Source: JAFDWI01 sp963764215 (GTDB lineage: Bacteria > Actinomycetota > Acidimicrobiia > Acidimicrobiales > Iamiaceae). Taken from it: a DNA stretch of 64,000 bases. The translations under genes and the position numbers were made by a program. Below, one piece after another: positions 45,619 to 54,229 of the stretch; the first letter of the stretch is position 1; every line of letters begins with the position of its first letter. The notes under the pieces are model-generated. The model searched no databases, was not told the DNA's origin, and saw only the letters and a list, made by a program, of their open reading frames with translations. Where the stretch lies: the NCBI GenBank assembly GCA_963764215.1, contig CAVXRS010000002.1, forward strand, positions 124,001 to 188,000, read 5' to 3'.

Positions 45619-46419
45619 GTGCTGATGACGCCTCCCCGGACCCTGTCGCCCTCGAAGGTCGCGACCTTCACCAAGTGCGCGTTGGCATTCCGGTACTCGG
45701 CGATCGACAAGCTCCCCGAACCGCCCAGTGAGGCCGCCACCAAGGGCACTCTGGTCCACGCGGCACTCGAGCGGCTCTTTCAACATGAGCCGGACGAACG
45801 GACCCGGGCTACCGCGACGCACTGTCTGGCACAGGCCCTCGAAGCGATGCGAGACGACGAGGACTTCACCGGACTCGAACTCGACCACGACGCCGAGGAG
45901 GCGTTCGTCTCGGACGCAGCGACGCTCATCGACCATTACTTCGCGATGGAAGACCCTCGGACGATCCGACCGATCGGACTCGAGATCACCCTCGAGATTC
46001 CCCGCGAGGGCTACGCAATCCGGGGCATCATCGATCGGTTGGAGCTCGACGACGAAGGCGAGTTGGTGGTCACCGACTACAAGACCGGTCGGGCACCCCC
46101 GGAGCGGTTCGCCCATGGGCGACTCGACGGCGTGAACATCTACGCCACGATGTGCGCCGAGCTGTTCGGAAAGCGACCGGCAAAGGTGCGGCTGCTCTAC
46201 CTGCGGGACCGTACCGTGGTCACCGATGCCCCGACCGAGCGGTCCGAGCAGACGATGACCCGCAAGATCGATGCGATCTGGCAGGCCGTCGAGAAGTCCT
46301 GTTCCACCGGCGACTTCCGACCCAAGCCCAGCCGGCTGTGTGACTGGTGCGGATTCCGGCCCTACTGCCCGGCGCAGGGCGGCACATTGCTCGACCCGCC
46401 CGGAAAACCGGGCTCGTGA
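45619..46419 (+). CDS. RecB-family PD-(D/E)XK nuclease with Fe-S Cys cluster
   Basis: A 266-residue nuclease of the PDDEXK_1 family. N-terminal SPSKVATFTKCALAFRYSAI, GTLVHAALERLFQ, active-site GIIDRLELDDEG and LVVTDYKTGRAPP (Asp...Lys), then a C-terminal CDWCGFRPYC. With the N-terminal Cys this gives the C...CX2CX5C pattern of AddB/Cas4-type [4Fe-4S] nucleases. GTG 45619 is used; ATG 45625 is an alternative. Not part of a CRISPR or RecBCD locus here. It is followed by PAP2 with a GTGA overlap. Confidence 0.87.
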   Translation: MLMTPPRTLSPSKVATFTKCALAFRYSAIDKLPEPPSEAATKGTLVHAALERLFQHEPDERTRATATHCLAQALEAMRDDEDFTGLELDHDAEEAFVSDAATLIDHYFAMEDPRTIRPIGLEITLEIPREGYAIRGIIDRLELDDEGELVVTDYKTGRAPPERFAHGRLDGVNIYATMCAELFGKRPAKVRLLYLRDRTVVTDAPTERSEQTMTRKIDAIWQAVEKSCSTGDFRPKPSRLCDWCGFRPYCPAQGGTLLDPPGKPGS

Positions 46420-46991
46420 CGACCACGACGGCGAGCCTGGCCCAACGCGTCGACCTCACCATCGACCAGTGGTTCGAGTCACTTCGGGGGCACCCGATTT
46501 GGGACCGCACGTTCGCCACGGCATCGCATCTGGGCGATTGGGGGCTCATCTGGGTCCTTCTCACCCTCGCCCAAGGACTCCGTTCCGACGCCGCCGCCGC
46601 CCGGATTCCCCGGCTCGTGACGCTGTTCGCAACCGAATCTTTGATCGTGAACCAGGGCATCAAGCGGCTGTTCGGCCGGACACGCCCGGGCGCACGCCCC
46701 GAGGTGTCCGTCGGGTTGCGCGAGCCGCTCACCTCCAGCTTCCCCAGTGGCCATGCGTCCAGCGCGGCGTTTGCGACGCTGCTGCTGACCGACGGTGATC
46801 CGTCACTCAGGGCCATCGTGTTCCCCACCGCCGTCATCGTGGCCGCAAGTCGGATCCACACCCGCATGCACCACCCCACCGACGTGCTCGCCGGGGCAGG
46901 GGTCGGGTTGGTGCTGGGGACGATGGCGCGGCGCTGGTGGCCCGACCCGCAGGCCCGGAAATCCAGCGGTCCGGCCGGGCGGATGGAATAG
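46416..46991 (+). CDS. PAP2-family membrane phosphatase
   Basis: A 191-residue integral membrane phosphatase. Three motifs of the acid phosphatase/vanadium haloperoxidase fold are complete: KRLFGRTRPG, SFPSGHASS and SRIHTRMHHPTDVLAG. Hydrophobic helices flank them. Family members dephosphorylate undecaprenyl pyrophosphate or phosphatidic acid. GTG 46416 overlaps the nuclease stop. Substrate not determined by context. Confidence 0.88.
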   Translation: MTTTTASLAQRVDLTIDQWFESLRGHPIWDRTFATASHLGDWGLIWVLLTLAQGLRSDAAAARIPRLVTLFATESLIVNQGIKRLFGRTRPGARPEVSVGLREPLTSSFPSGHASSAAFATLLLTDGDPSLRAIVFPTAVIVAASRIHTRMHHPTDVLAGAGVGLVLGTMARRWWPDPQARKSSGPAGRME

Positions 46992-47020
46992 CCGAGCCAG
47001 GCTTCGGTGTTGCAGCCAAC

Positions 47021-47617
47021 GTGCAACATTTCATCTTGAACTACGACTACCGCTGCCCCTGGACCGCGATCGTCCACGACACCGTCCTCGACGCGCTGGA
47101 TGCCGGAGCCGACTGGGACGTGCGATTCGAACCGTTCTGTCTCGGCCAGGTCCACGTCGAAGACGGGGACACGCCGATCTGGGATCGCCCGAGCGACGAC
47201 AGCGGCCTGGAGGCCCTCCAGGTGTCGGTGATCGTGCGCGACGAGGTCCCGACGGCGTTCGCCCAGGTGCACCGGGAACTGTTCGCGATCCGCCACGTCC
47301 ATGGAGAGCACTTCGACCGCGGGACCATCGACAAGGTGCTGGCCGATGCCGGTGTCGAGCCGACGAAGGTCTGGCGGTCGGTGGACGACGGGTCGGCACT
47401 CGAGACCGTCCGGCGCGAACACGACGCGCAGCGTGATGACTACGAAGCCTGGGGTGTGCCGACGTTCATGGCCGACGATCGGGCAGTATTCATCAGGTTC
47501 ATGGAACGCTCCGACGGGGACGGGGACCTTGCGATCCGCCGGGTCGCACAGGTTCTGGACCTCATGAACGACGAGGTCAACCTGAACGAGTTCAAGCACA
47601 CCTCCCTGAAGCACTGA
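47021..47617 (+). CDS. DsbA-family thioredoxin-fold protein with single active Cys
   Basis: A 198-residue DsbA/FrnE-like protein. The active site NYDYRCPWTAIV has a lone Cys before Pro-Trp, like mycothiol-dependent nitroreductase-type proteins of actinobacteria. The cis-Pro region AWGVPTFMADDRAVFIRFM is typical. The predicted substrate partner is mycothiol (inference). GTG 47021 is preferred because it begins VQHFILNYDYRCPW. The gene lies just before the 100-bp tandem repeats. Confidence 0.78.
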   Translation: MQHFILNYDYRCPWTAIVHDTVLDALDAGADWDVRFEPFCLGQVHVEDGDTPIWDRPSDDSGLEALQVSVIVRDEVPTAFAQVHRELFAIRHVHGEHFDRGTIDKVLADAGVEPTKVWRSVDDGSALETVRREHDAQRDDYEAWGVPTFMADDRAVFIRFMERSDGDGDLAIRRVAQVLDLMNDEVNLNEFKHTSLKH

Positions 47618-47653
47618 CCGGCCCGGTTCCGTAGGCGACCAGGTAGCCCGCCC

Positions 47654-47897
47654 AGCGAGCAGGCGACCCTGTCGCCGCCCGAGCCCAAAAGCCAACGCTG
47701 CGCAGCCGCCAGGCGAAGCAGCCCCCCAGATGACACCCGAATGGCGAAGCCCGAGCGAGCAGGCGACCCCGTCGCCGCCCGAGCCCAAAAGCCAACGCTG
47801 CGCAGCCGCCAGGCGAAGCAGCCCCCCAGATGACACCCGAATGGCGAAGCCCGAGCGAGCAGGCGACCCTGTCGCCGCCCGAGCTCGAAAGCCAACA
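47654..47897. repeat. Tandem repeat, 100-bp unit, about 2.4 copies
   Basis: Exact 100-base period: copy 1 47654-47753, copy 2 47754-47853 (one difference, T to C at 47770), and a partial third copy to about 47897 with a few changes. Each unit contains the hairpin GGCGAC-CCT-GTCGCC and an ATGACACCCGA segment. The third copy ends 3 bases before the -10 of the WS/DGAT gene. No coding function. The near-identity implies recent duplication or gene conversion. Confidence 0.9.
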
Positions 47898-47900
47898 CAG

Positions 47901-47906
47901 TACGAT
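47901..47906 (+). promoter_or_regulatory. -10 element of the WS/DGAT gene, probably leaderless
   Basis: TACGAT ends 7 bases before ATG 47914. No Shine-Dalgarno lies in that gap, so the transcript should start at or next to the A of ATG. The -35 would fall inside the third tandem-repeat copy. The same string TACGATCGGG recurs at about 49709, upstream of the LLM gene. Confidence 0.45.
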
Positions 47907-47913
47907 CGGGTCC

Positions 47914-49299
47914 ATGGCCGACCGACCGGTACGTGCCGGTGACCACCTTTCCGACTTCGAATCTCTGATGTGGACCCTGGAGCGGGACCGTCAGCTCGCC
48001 TCGGGTTTCGCCAACATCACCTTCCTCGACCGCCCTGCCGACCTCGCAGTGATGCGCGCCCGCCTACTGCGGGCCGCGGCGCTCGTTCCCCAGCTCCGCC
48101 GCCGCGTCTATCTCGACCCGGCCCACCTGGCGGCGCCCCGTTGGATCGACGACCCGGACTTCGCCATCGAACGGCACGTCACCGCCCGCACGCTGGCGCA
48201 GCACGGCAATCTCGATACGGTCATCGCCACCGCGATGGAGTTCAACGCCCGCCCGTTCGACCCCGACCGTCCGCTGTGGGAGTTCCAGCTCCTCGACGGA
48301 CTCGACGACGGTCGCGGCGTGATGCTCCAACGCCTCCATCACACGATTTCCGATGGCGTGGGGATGGTGCGCATCTCCGAGCAGTTCGTCGACCTCGAAC
48401 GCGTTGCCGCCGAGCCCGAACCGGTGCCCCTGCCCGTGGCTGACCCGCTTCCGTCCGCGGTGGGGGGCTCACGCGAAGCGCTCGGACACACGATTCGTCG
48501 CACCGCCGAATCAGTCAGGACCGGCGTGACGTCGACGATCGAAGCGGTCCGTGAACCGCAACGACTCGAATCGAGCGCTCGACGTGCCCTTGCCCTGGCC
48601 CGGGCGCTCGTCGTCGAGGCGGCCCTTCCCCGACGGAGTCGCTCCCCGCTTTGGAACGACCGGTCCGACCGGCGCACGCTCCGGCTGCTGCGCGTGCCCT
48701 TCGACGACGTCCGGACGTTCGCGAAGTCTGCCGGGGTGACCGTGAATGACGTCTTCGTGGCGGCGACGGCCGGCGGTGCGGGTGACTACCACCGCCGCAT
48801 GGGTCATGACGTGGACGAACTGCGTATGGCGATGCCGGTGAACACCCGCGAAGACCGCTCCGCCGCGGGGAACGCCTTCGGAACCGCCCGGATCTTGGTC
48901 CCGACCATCGCCGATCCGACAGAGCGGCTCAGCAGGACCCACGAAACCCTCGACACGGTGCGCGGCGACGCCGCCCTTTCGCTCGTGCCGCTCCTCGCGG
49001 CGCCGGCAGGCTTCCTACCCGCGCCCCTGTTGATCGGCGCGACGAAGATGCAGGTCTCCTCGGTGGACTTCACCACTTCGAACGTGCGCGGTGCGCCGTT
49101 TCCGCTCTACATGGGGGGTGCGAAGGTCCTTGCAAACCACCCCATCGGTCCGCTCATCGGCACGGCGTTCAACCTGACCATGCTCAGCTATGACGGGTCA
49201 CTCGACATGGGGCTGCACATCGACACCGCGGCGATCGACCACCCTGATCTGCTCGCCGAGTGCATCGACGAGGCATTCAGCAGCTATTCGACCTCGTGA
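47914..49299 (+). CDS. Wax ester synthase/diacylglycerol acyltransferase (WS/DGAT)
   Basis: A 461-residue acyltransferase that joins acyl-CoA to diacylglycerol or fatty alcohol to store triacylglycerol or wax esters at the membrane. The catalytic HHxxxDG is in QRLHHTISDGVGM near residue 140. Other family blocks are PLWEFQLLDGL, VTVNDVFVAATAGG, MAMPVNTREDRS and DFTTSNVRGAPFPLYMGGAKV. ATG 47914 begins MADRPVRAGDHLSDFESLMW, the family start; the frame extends back into the tandem repeats without homology. It may respond to lipid supply, but no regulator is evident. Confidence 0.92.
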   Translation: MADRPVRAGDHLSDFESLMWTLERDRQLASGFANITFLDRPADLAVMRARLLRAAALVPQLRRRVYLDPAHLAAPRWIDDPDFAIERHVTARTLAQHGNLDTVIATAMEFNARPFDPDRPLWEFQLLDGLDDGRGVMLQRLHHTISDGVGMVRISEQFVDLERVAAEPEPVPLPVADPLPSAVGGSREALGHTIRRTAESVRTGVTSTIEAVREPQRLESSARRALALARALVVEAALPRRSRSPLWNDRSDRRTLRLLRVPFDDVRTFAKSAGVTVNDVFVAATAGGAGDYHRRMGHDVDELRMAMPVNTREDRSAAGNAFGTARILVPTIADPTERLSRTHETLDTVRGDAALSLVPLLAAPAGFLPAPLLIGATKMQVSSVDFTTSNVRGAPFPLYMGGAKVLANHPIGPLIGTAFNLTMLSYDGSLDMGLHIDTAAIDHPDLLAECIDEAFSSYSTS

Positions 49300-49308
49300 G
49301 CCACCCGG

Positions 49309-49327
49309 CCGAGGGAATCGACCTCGG
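49309..49327. terminator. Hairpin between convergent genes
   Basis: CCGAGG and CCTCGG form a perfect 6-bp stem around a 7-base loop, between the WS/DGAT stop (49299) and the convergent small gene ending at 49339. No U tract. Confidence 0.45.
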
Positions 49328-49338
49328 GGTGACCGGAT

Positions 49339-49533
49339 TCAGTTGACGCCGGCCGGCTCGGGAGTGAGGTCGTCCGTGGTCACCGGGGGGGCAGCGAGCA
49401 ACAGACGGACATCGAGCAACAGGTCGGCCACCTCGTTGGCGGACACCAGCTCCCGGTGCTGCACGTGGGCGAGTCCTTCGTCGATCAACGTCAGGGCTTC
49501 GGTGAGCGTCTCGGGGGCAGTGGTCTCAGTCAT
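49339..49533 (-). CDS. Small acidic helical protein
   Basis: A 64-residue protein starting at ATG 49533 with AGGAG at 7 bases and a TATAAG -10 upstream. Sequence is mostly helix: ETLTEALTLIDEGLAHVQHR and SANEVADLLLDVRLLLA. It has a Thr/Pro tail. No family recognised. The good promoter and ribosome-binding site make it a credible real gene. Confidence 0.6.
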   Translation of the reverse strand: MTETTAPETLTEALTLIDEGLAHVQHRELVSANEVADLLLDVRLLLAAPPVTTDDLTPEPAGVN

Positions 49534-49555
49534 GTCGCACTCCTGGACAGAGTTG

Positions 49556-49561
49556 CTTATA
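49556..49561 (-). promoter_or_regulatory. -10 element of the small acidic gene
   Basis: Minus-strand TATAAG would start transcription near 49549, giving a leader of about 16 bases that contains AGGAG. The -35 is poor (TCTGAT). Confidence 0.45.
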
Positions 49562-49748
49562 CAGCAGGGCTTCCACCCATCAGATCGGGTGAACACGCTT
49601 GTTTCTGTAGCGCTGAGTGCAGCCTATCGCCACCCGTGGACATCCAACGGGCATTTCCGTCGACGACGCCGCGGCCCACCCCGGCTCGGACGATTCGCCG
49701 GCACCGATACGATCGGGCCGTCGACCGACGTCTTTCCAGGAGTTGTCC

Positions 49749-50753
49749 ATGCCCACCATCGGAGTCACTGCGGCGAGCCTCATGACGCTCGGACCGGACG
49801 AGACGATCCGCGCGGCAGTCAGAGCCGATGAGCTCGGCTTTTCGTCGTTCTGGACCGCCGAGACCGTCGGTCTGGAGGCGTTCGGATTGTTGGGCGCCGT
49901 CGGCCAGACCGCGCCCGCACTCGATCTGGGGACCGGCGTGCTCGCCCTGCAACTCCGTACCCCTCCCCTGCTGGCGATGGGAGCGGCCACGCTCCAGGCG
50001 CTGCAACCGGGCCGGCGCGTGTTCATCGGGATCGGCATCTCCTCGCCGGTGGTCGCCTCCCGCTGGCACGGAGCCGAGTACGGGGCCCACCCCCTCGCCC
50101 AGGTACGCGAGTTCGCCACCCTGTTGCGCCACTGTCTGAGCGGAGAGAAGGTCGATTTTTCCGGTGACTACTACCAGGTGAACGGCTTCCGCCTGGGGGT
50201 CAGGTTGGACGAGCCCCGACCGGAGATCGTGCTCGGGGCACTCGGCCCGAAGATGCTCTCCCTGGCGGGCGAGGTGGCCGACGGGGTGCTGTTGAACTAT
50301 CTGCCCGCGTCCCATGTGCCCTGGTCGCTGGAGAAGGTGCGCGCCGGGGAGGCGACTGCCGGTCGCTCCCCGGGCGCGGTGCGCAGCTTCGCCTACGTCC
50401 ACGCCGGGGTGTGCGATCGGGAGGCCGGGCTGGAGAAGGCCCGCCGCGACCTGTTCTCCTATGCGGTGGTGGACTCCTATGCCGCCAACTTCACCCGGGC
50501 GGGGTACGGCGATGCGGTGGCCGCGGTGCGCGAAGCGCATGCGCGTCGGGACCGTGAAACGGCGCTCGCGGCCGTGTCGGAGGAGATGGTCGACGGCATC
50601 GACATCATGGGCGATGCCGAGGTCGTTGCCGCGGGCATGCGGGCCTACGTCGATGCCGGGGTCGATCACCCCGTCCTGATGCCGCTCCCCTGGGGACCGG
50701 ACCGTGCGGCGGTGGTGGCCGAGACCATGGCTGCAGCCGTCGCCGCGGTGTGA
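49749..50753 (+). CDS. LLM-class F420-dependent oxidoreductase (TIGR03857-like)
   Basis: A 334-residue luciferase-like monooxygenase-fold enzyme that probably uses cofactor F420. TIM-barrel segments: IGVTAASLMTLGPDETIRAA, FWTAETVGLEAFGLLGA, LDLGTGVLALQLRTP, RVFIGIGISSPVVASRW, CLSGEKVDFSGDYYQV and VLGALGPKMLSLAGEVADG. ATG 49749 has AGGAG at 6 bases. The substrate is unknown. A second LLM gene of different subgroup lies 2.5 kb downstream on the other strand. Confidence 0.87.
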   Translation: MPTIGVTAASLMTLGPDETIRAAVRADELGFSSFWTAETVGLEAFGLLGAVGQTAPALDLGTGVLALQLRTPPLLAMGAATLQALQPGRRVFIGIGISSPVVASRWHGAEYGAHPLAQVREFATLLRHCLSGEKVDFSGDYYQVNGFRLGVRLDEPRPEIVLGALGPKMLSLAGEVADGVLLNYLPASHVPWSLEKVRAGEATAGRSPGAVRSFAYVHAGVCDREAGLEKARRDLFSYAVVDSYAANFTRAGYGDAVAAVREAHARRDRETALAAVSEEMVDGIDIMGDAEVVAAGMRAYVDAGVDHPVLMPLPWGPDRAAVVAETMAAAVAAV

Positions 50754-50765
50754 GCCGGGGACGCC

Positions 50766-51080
50766 ATGGCGAAGGTCACACGATCGGCCCCGACCGACAA
50801 CGACGCCCGACAGGCACGCATCGACGCGCTGCGATCGCTCGGGCTGCACGAGCGGCAGCGGGTCCGGTTCCGCCGCGATCCGGCCGCCCGATGGACCGAG
50901 GGCGAGGCGACGTCGGTCGAAGCGGACGGCTCGCTGGGGTTGCGTGACACCCGGGGGCGCCGTCGCTCGATCCCCCTCGAGGCCATCGAGGTGCTCACCC
51001 GGGGACCACGCGGTGGTCGGGTCTGGACGCCCCTGACCCGGATTGCCGCCGATGACGAGCAACTCGGACTGTTCGGATGA
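50766..51080 (+). CDS. Hypothetical 104-residue protein upstream of the Mug fusion
   Basis: A basic protein with an N-terminal helix (DARQARIDALRSLGLHERQRVRF), a small beta-rich middle (EGEATSVEADGSLGLRDTRG) and C-terminal LTRIAADDEQLGLFG. The pattern suggests a small SH3- or Tudor-like barrel, but no family is recognised. Its stop overlaps the start of the methyltransferase-glycosylase gene (ATGA), so they are likely partners. Confidence 0.62.
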   Translation: MAKVTRSAPTDNDARQARIDALRSLGLHERQRVRFRRDPAARWTEGEATSVEADGSLGLRDTRGRRRSIPLEAIEVLTRGPRGGRVWTPLTRIAADDEQLGLFG

Positions 51081-52207
51081 CCGAGCAGCCGGCGACGCCC
51101 GGCGAGACCAGCCCGGTCGACGACACCGACCGGCACGAAGGCGGGGCCGATGTCGCCACCGTGGCGGCCTACGACCTCGGCGCCGTGCACTACGCCGACC
51201 ACCGTTCCGTGCACGATTCCACCCGGGCGCGGTGCTTCGCCGAAACCGTTCCGGCGGGCCGGTGCCTCGATCTGGGCTGCGGACCCGGGCTGTGGTTTTC
51301 CCACCTCCCTCGACCGTTGGTCGGCTGTGACGCTTCGGGTCCGATGCTCGAGCTGGCCCGACGATCCGACGTCCGGGTTCCGACGGTGCGTGCGTCGATC
51401 GAGGCGTTGCCCTTCGCCCGTGGGGCGTTCCACGGCATCTGGGCCAACAAATGCCTCCAGCACGTCGCCGCGTCGGAACTGGCCATGGTCGTCGCCGACC
51501 TGCACCGGACGCTGGTCGTCGACGGCCGCCTCGCGCTCGAGTGCTTCGCCGGGACCGGCACGTTCCGTTTCACCGATGATCTGCCCGGACGCCGCTTCAC
51601 CCTCTGGGATCCGGACGAACTGACCGACGTGGTCGTGGGCGCGGGATTTGCGGTCGACGATTGTTCGACCGTGCCCGGTGGCGACCTCGTCCACATCCGG
51701 CTCACCGCCACCCGTCTGCGGACGTTGCCCGACACGGTCGGAGAAGACATGCGACTTCTCGTGTGCGGGCTGAACCCGAGCCTTGTCGCCGCCGACGCCG
51801 GTGTCGGGTTCGCGGGCGCGACCAACCGCTTCTGGAAGGCGCTGCACGGAGCCGGACTGAGCGACGTCGACCGGGATGCCCGGGAATTGCTGCGGCGGGA
51901 TCGGATCGGGATGACCGACCAGGTCAAGCGGGCCACGCGGGCTGCCGGCGAACTCACCGCGGCCGACTACCGGTCCGGTCTGTCGAGGCTCGAACGGCTC
52001 GTGGCCAGAACCGAGCCGCGATCGGTGGTCATCGTCGGTCTCGCCGGTTGGCGCGCGGCGGTGGATCGCCGGGCGGGCACGGGCTGGCAGCCCTCCACAC
52101 CGCTGGCGGCGCCGACCTATGTGATGCCCTCGACCAGTGGTCTGAATGCACACGCCACACTCGGCGACCTCATCGCCCATCTGAGGGCCGCCGCCTGCCC
52201 GCCCTGA
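51077..52207 (+). CDS. SAM methyltransferase fused to Mug-type uracil-DNA glycosylase
   Basis: A 376-residue fusion. Residues about 25-220 are a class I methyltransferase: CLDLGCGPGLWFSHLP (SAM motif I), LVGCDASGPMLELA and WANKCLQHVAASEL. Residues about 222-376 are a mismatch-specific uracil/thymine-DNA glycosylase of the Mug type: LLVCGLNPSLVAADAGVGFA with the catalytic Asn, NRFWKALHGAG, IGMTDQVKRATRAA and MPSTSGLNAHATLGDLI. In the E. coli enzyme these motifs bind G:U/G:T mismatches. The frame is continuous with no shift. Whether the methyltransferase acts on a nucleic acid is unknown. Confidence 0.83.
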   Translation: MTEQPATPGETSPVDDTDRHEGGADVATVAAYDLGAVHYADHRSVHDSTRARCFAETVPAGRCLDLGCGPGLWFSHLPRPLVGCDASGPMLELARRSDVRVPTVRASIEALPFARGAFHGIWANKCLQHVAASELAMVVADLHRTLVVDGRLALECFAGTGTFRFTDDLPGRRFTLWDPDELTDVVVGAGFAVDDCSTVPGGDLVHIRLTATRLRTLPDTVGEDMRLLVCGLNPSLVAADAGVGFAGATNRFWKALHGAGLSDVDRDARELLRRDRIGMTDQVKRATRAAGELTAADYRSGLSRLERLVARTEPRSVVIVGLAGWRAAVDRRAGTGWQPSTPLAAPTYVMPSTSGLNAHATLGDLIAHLRAAACPP

Positions 52208-52261
52208 CCTGCCGCTCCCGTCCAGACGCGGGCCTGGATCCGACGTCGGGGCGTGTCGGAG

Positions 52262-52289
52262 CCCACCCGGCTCGGACACCGGGGGTGGG
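52262..52289. terminator. Hairpin between convergent genes
   Basis: CCCACC (52262-52267) pairs with GGTGGG (52284-52289) and CGG/CCG extends the stem with a small bulge. It separates the methyltransferase-glycosylase gene from the convergent LLM gene, whose stop begins at 52290. Confidence 0.45.
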
Positions 52290-53252
52290 TCAACCGGGTG
52301 GGGCGAGGTCCCGCGCGGCCTGGCGCACGTCGTAACCACCGGGGAGCAACGCGGCGACCGGACAGGTCACCCCATTGTCGACATAGCGCTGCAGGTGCGC
52401 TCTGCATTCTTCCGGTGTGCCGTGGACGACCAGTTGGTCGACCAACTCGTCGGGAATCGCGGCCAAGGCGCCTTTGCGGTCGCCATCCTCCCAGCGCTGC
52501 CAGAGGTCGGCCAGCATGTCACCTCGCCCCAGCCAGTCGTGGAACTTCGCGTACACCGGCACCGTGAGGTACGCCGCGATCGCGAACTTCGCCACCTGGC
52601 GGACGGTGTCCACGTCCGTGGTGGGCATCACGAAGATCCGGGCCACGACCTGCTTGTCGTCCCCGCCCTCGTGCACGTGGGGCACCACCTTGGCAACGTC
52701 GTCGGCCGACAACCAGTTGATGATCGCCCCGTCGCCCTCGCGCCCGGCGAGGCGCAACATGCCCGGGCGCAGTGCGGCGACGAGGATCTCGGGCTGCACC
52801 TCGGGCACGATCCCCAGCTTGAAGCCCTTCACCGAGAACGTGGCGTAGTCCTCACGGATCTTCTCCCCCGTGAGCGCGCGGCGCAAGAACCGCACCGTGT
52901 CCCTGACCTTCTTGTACGGCTCGTCGAACGCGATGTCGTTCCACCGCTCGACGATCGGCTGCGAGGAGGTCCCGATCCCGAAACAGAACCGTCCGGGCGC
53001 CGCGTCGGCCAGGGTGCCCACACACTGGGCGAGGGTGGCCGGACCACGGGTGAACGCGGGCACGATCGCGGAACCGAGCCGCAGCGTCGGCGCCCAGCAC
53101 GACGCGAGCGCCAGCGGGGTGAAACCGTCCGCCCCGTTGGCCTCGCTCGACCACACGTCGGTGTAGCCGATGTCCGCCAGCTCCTCGATCAGCTCCCGCT
53201 GTGCGTGCAACGGGACGCCGTCGAAGGGAATGGTCATGCCGAGCCGGTCCAT
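52290..53252 (-). CDS. LLM-class F420-dependent oxidoreductase (TIGR03559-like)
   Basis: A 320-residue luciferase-like fold oxidoreductase. Segments: MTIPFDGVPLHAQRELIEEL, YTDVWSSEANGADGFTPLAL, LRLGSAIVPAFTRGPATLAQ, FCFGIGTSSQPIVERW and VAALRPGMLRLAGREGDG. This subgroup is predicted to use F420. ATG 53252 lies 3 bases after the thioesterase gene, so they form an operon. Substrate probably an acyl-CoA or steroid intermediate, given neighbours (inference). Confidence 0.87.
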   Translation of the reverse strand: MDRLGMTIPFDGVPLHAQRELIEELADIGYTDVWSSEANGADGFTPLALASCWAPTLRLGSAIVPAFTRGPATLAQCVGTLADAAPGRFCFGIGTSSQPIVERWNDIAFDEPYKKVRDTVRFLRRALTGEKIREDYATFSVKGFKLGIVPEVQPEILVAALRPGMLRLAGREGDGAIINWLSADDVAKVVPHVHEGGDDKQVVARIFVMPTTDVDTVRQVAKFAIAAYLTVPVYAKFHDWLGRGDMLADLWQRWEDGDRKGALAAIPDELVDQLVVHGTPEECRAHLQRYVDNGVTCPVAALLPGGYDVRQAARDLAPPG

Positions 53253-53255
53253 GGG

Positions 53256-54074
53256 TCAGTCCTCGTCGGTGTCGGGTGGGGTGTGGTGGCGCACGATCGT
53301 CGATTGGCTCGCCGTGGCGAGCAGGTGACCGTCTTCGGACCACAGCAGCACCGTACCGGACCCGAAACCGTCGGCGACCGCGTCGATGCGGATGTCCAAC
53401 AGCACCCACTCGGTCGGTGCCAGTTGCACCACCCGGAGGGTGTTGTCCAGGCTGTTGCCGCCGCCCATGATCCCGAGCGCCTGGGAGATTCCGTACGGGA
53501 CATGGTCGCCCAGGATCGCCAGGGCCCCGGCCGACATCTCCGACAGGTCCGGGATGCGTGCCCACAGGGCGGAACGGCCATCGGCGGTGGGTGTGCCGTC
53601 GAGTTCGTCCCAATTTCGGGCGCTCGCCACCCGCACGTCGATCCGGGTGAAGAGCGAGTCTTCCCCCGGCATCCGCCACGTGCGCGGGGCACACTCCGCG
53701 GGTGCGGGAACGGCGGGCGGTCGGGGCCAGAATCCCACGTCGTCGGCCGGCCGGGTCCCGAGCGCCGCGTTCACCGTGAGAATCTCGCGGTCGCCCACAT
53801 GGCCCACCGCACGGGCCTGGGTGATCCGGTGTCCGTGCGCGCCGATGATCACGTCGATGTCCAGGATCTCCGGCGGGTGGGCATACGAGAGGTACTGCCC
53901 CGTCGCCCAGATCACCGGCCGCTCGGTGGTGCGTTCCATGGCCTCGATCGCCGCACCGAGACCACAACCGCCGAACAGGAACGGCGCGCTCGTCGACACG
54001 CCCGGCACGACCGGCAGGTACCAGCGGTGGGGATTGTGGGTGGATTCGAGACCGAGAAACGTGCGGGCATCCAT
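53256..54074 (-). CDS. Acyl-CoA thioesterase-like double hot-dog protein
   Basis: A 272-residue double hot-dog protein of the TesB-like family. Landmarks: FLFGGCGLGAAIEAM, WATGQYLSYAHPPEILDIDV, ARAVGHVGDREILTVNAALG, DHVPYGISQALGIMGGGNSLDNTLRVV and GTVLLWSEDGHLLATASQSTI. Hydrolyses acyl-CoA to free acid and CoA. It is the first gene of a two-gene minus-strand operon with the LLM oxidoreductase, and divergent from an acyl-CoA synthetase that catalyses the opposite reaction. Confidence 0.8.
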   Translation of the reverse strand: MDARTFLGLESTHNPHRWYLPVVPGVSTSAPFLFGGCGLGAAIEAMERTTERPVIWATGQYLSYAHPPEILDIDVIIGAHGHRITQARAVGHVGDREILTVNAALGTRPADDVGFWPRPPAVPAPAECAPRTWRMPGEDSLFTRIDVRVASARNWDELDGTPTADGRSALWARIPDLSEMSAGALAILGDHVPYGISQALGIMGGGNSLDNTLRVVQLAPTEWVLLDIRIDAVADGFGSGTVLLWSEDGHLLATASQSTIVRHHTPPDTDED

Positions 54075-54229
54075 CGGGCGCCCACACTAGGAGACTGCCG
54101 ACCCGCCACAGCCAGCTGCCGGTGCAGCACGATCCATCCCATCGCGGCGCACCGGACAGGGATGTAGCGTGACCGGTGTTCTGCGACGGGCGCGCCGACA
54201 TGCGGGCCGGTTCGACCCAGAGGAGCCTC

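Noticed and set aside
47654..47897. CRISPR array
   Set aside because: The repeat is a contiguous 100-bp tandem unit without unique spacers, and no cas genes are in the window. The RecB-like nuclease at 45619 resembles AddB/Cas4 families but has no CRISPR context.
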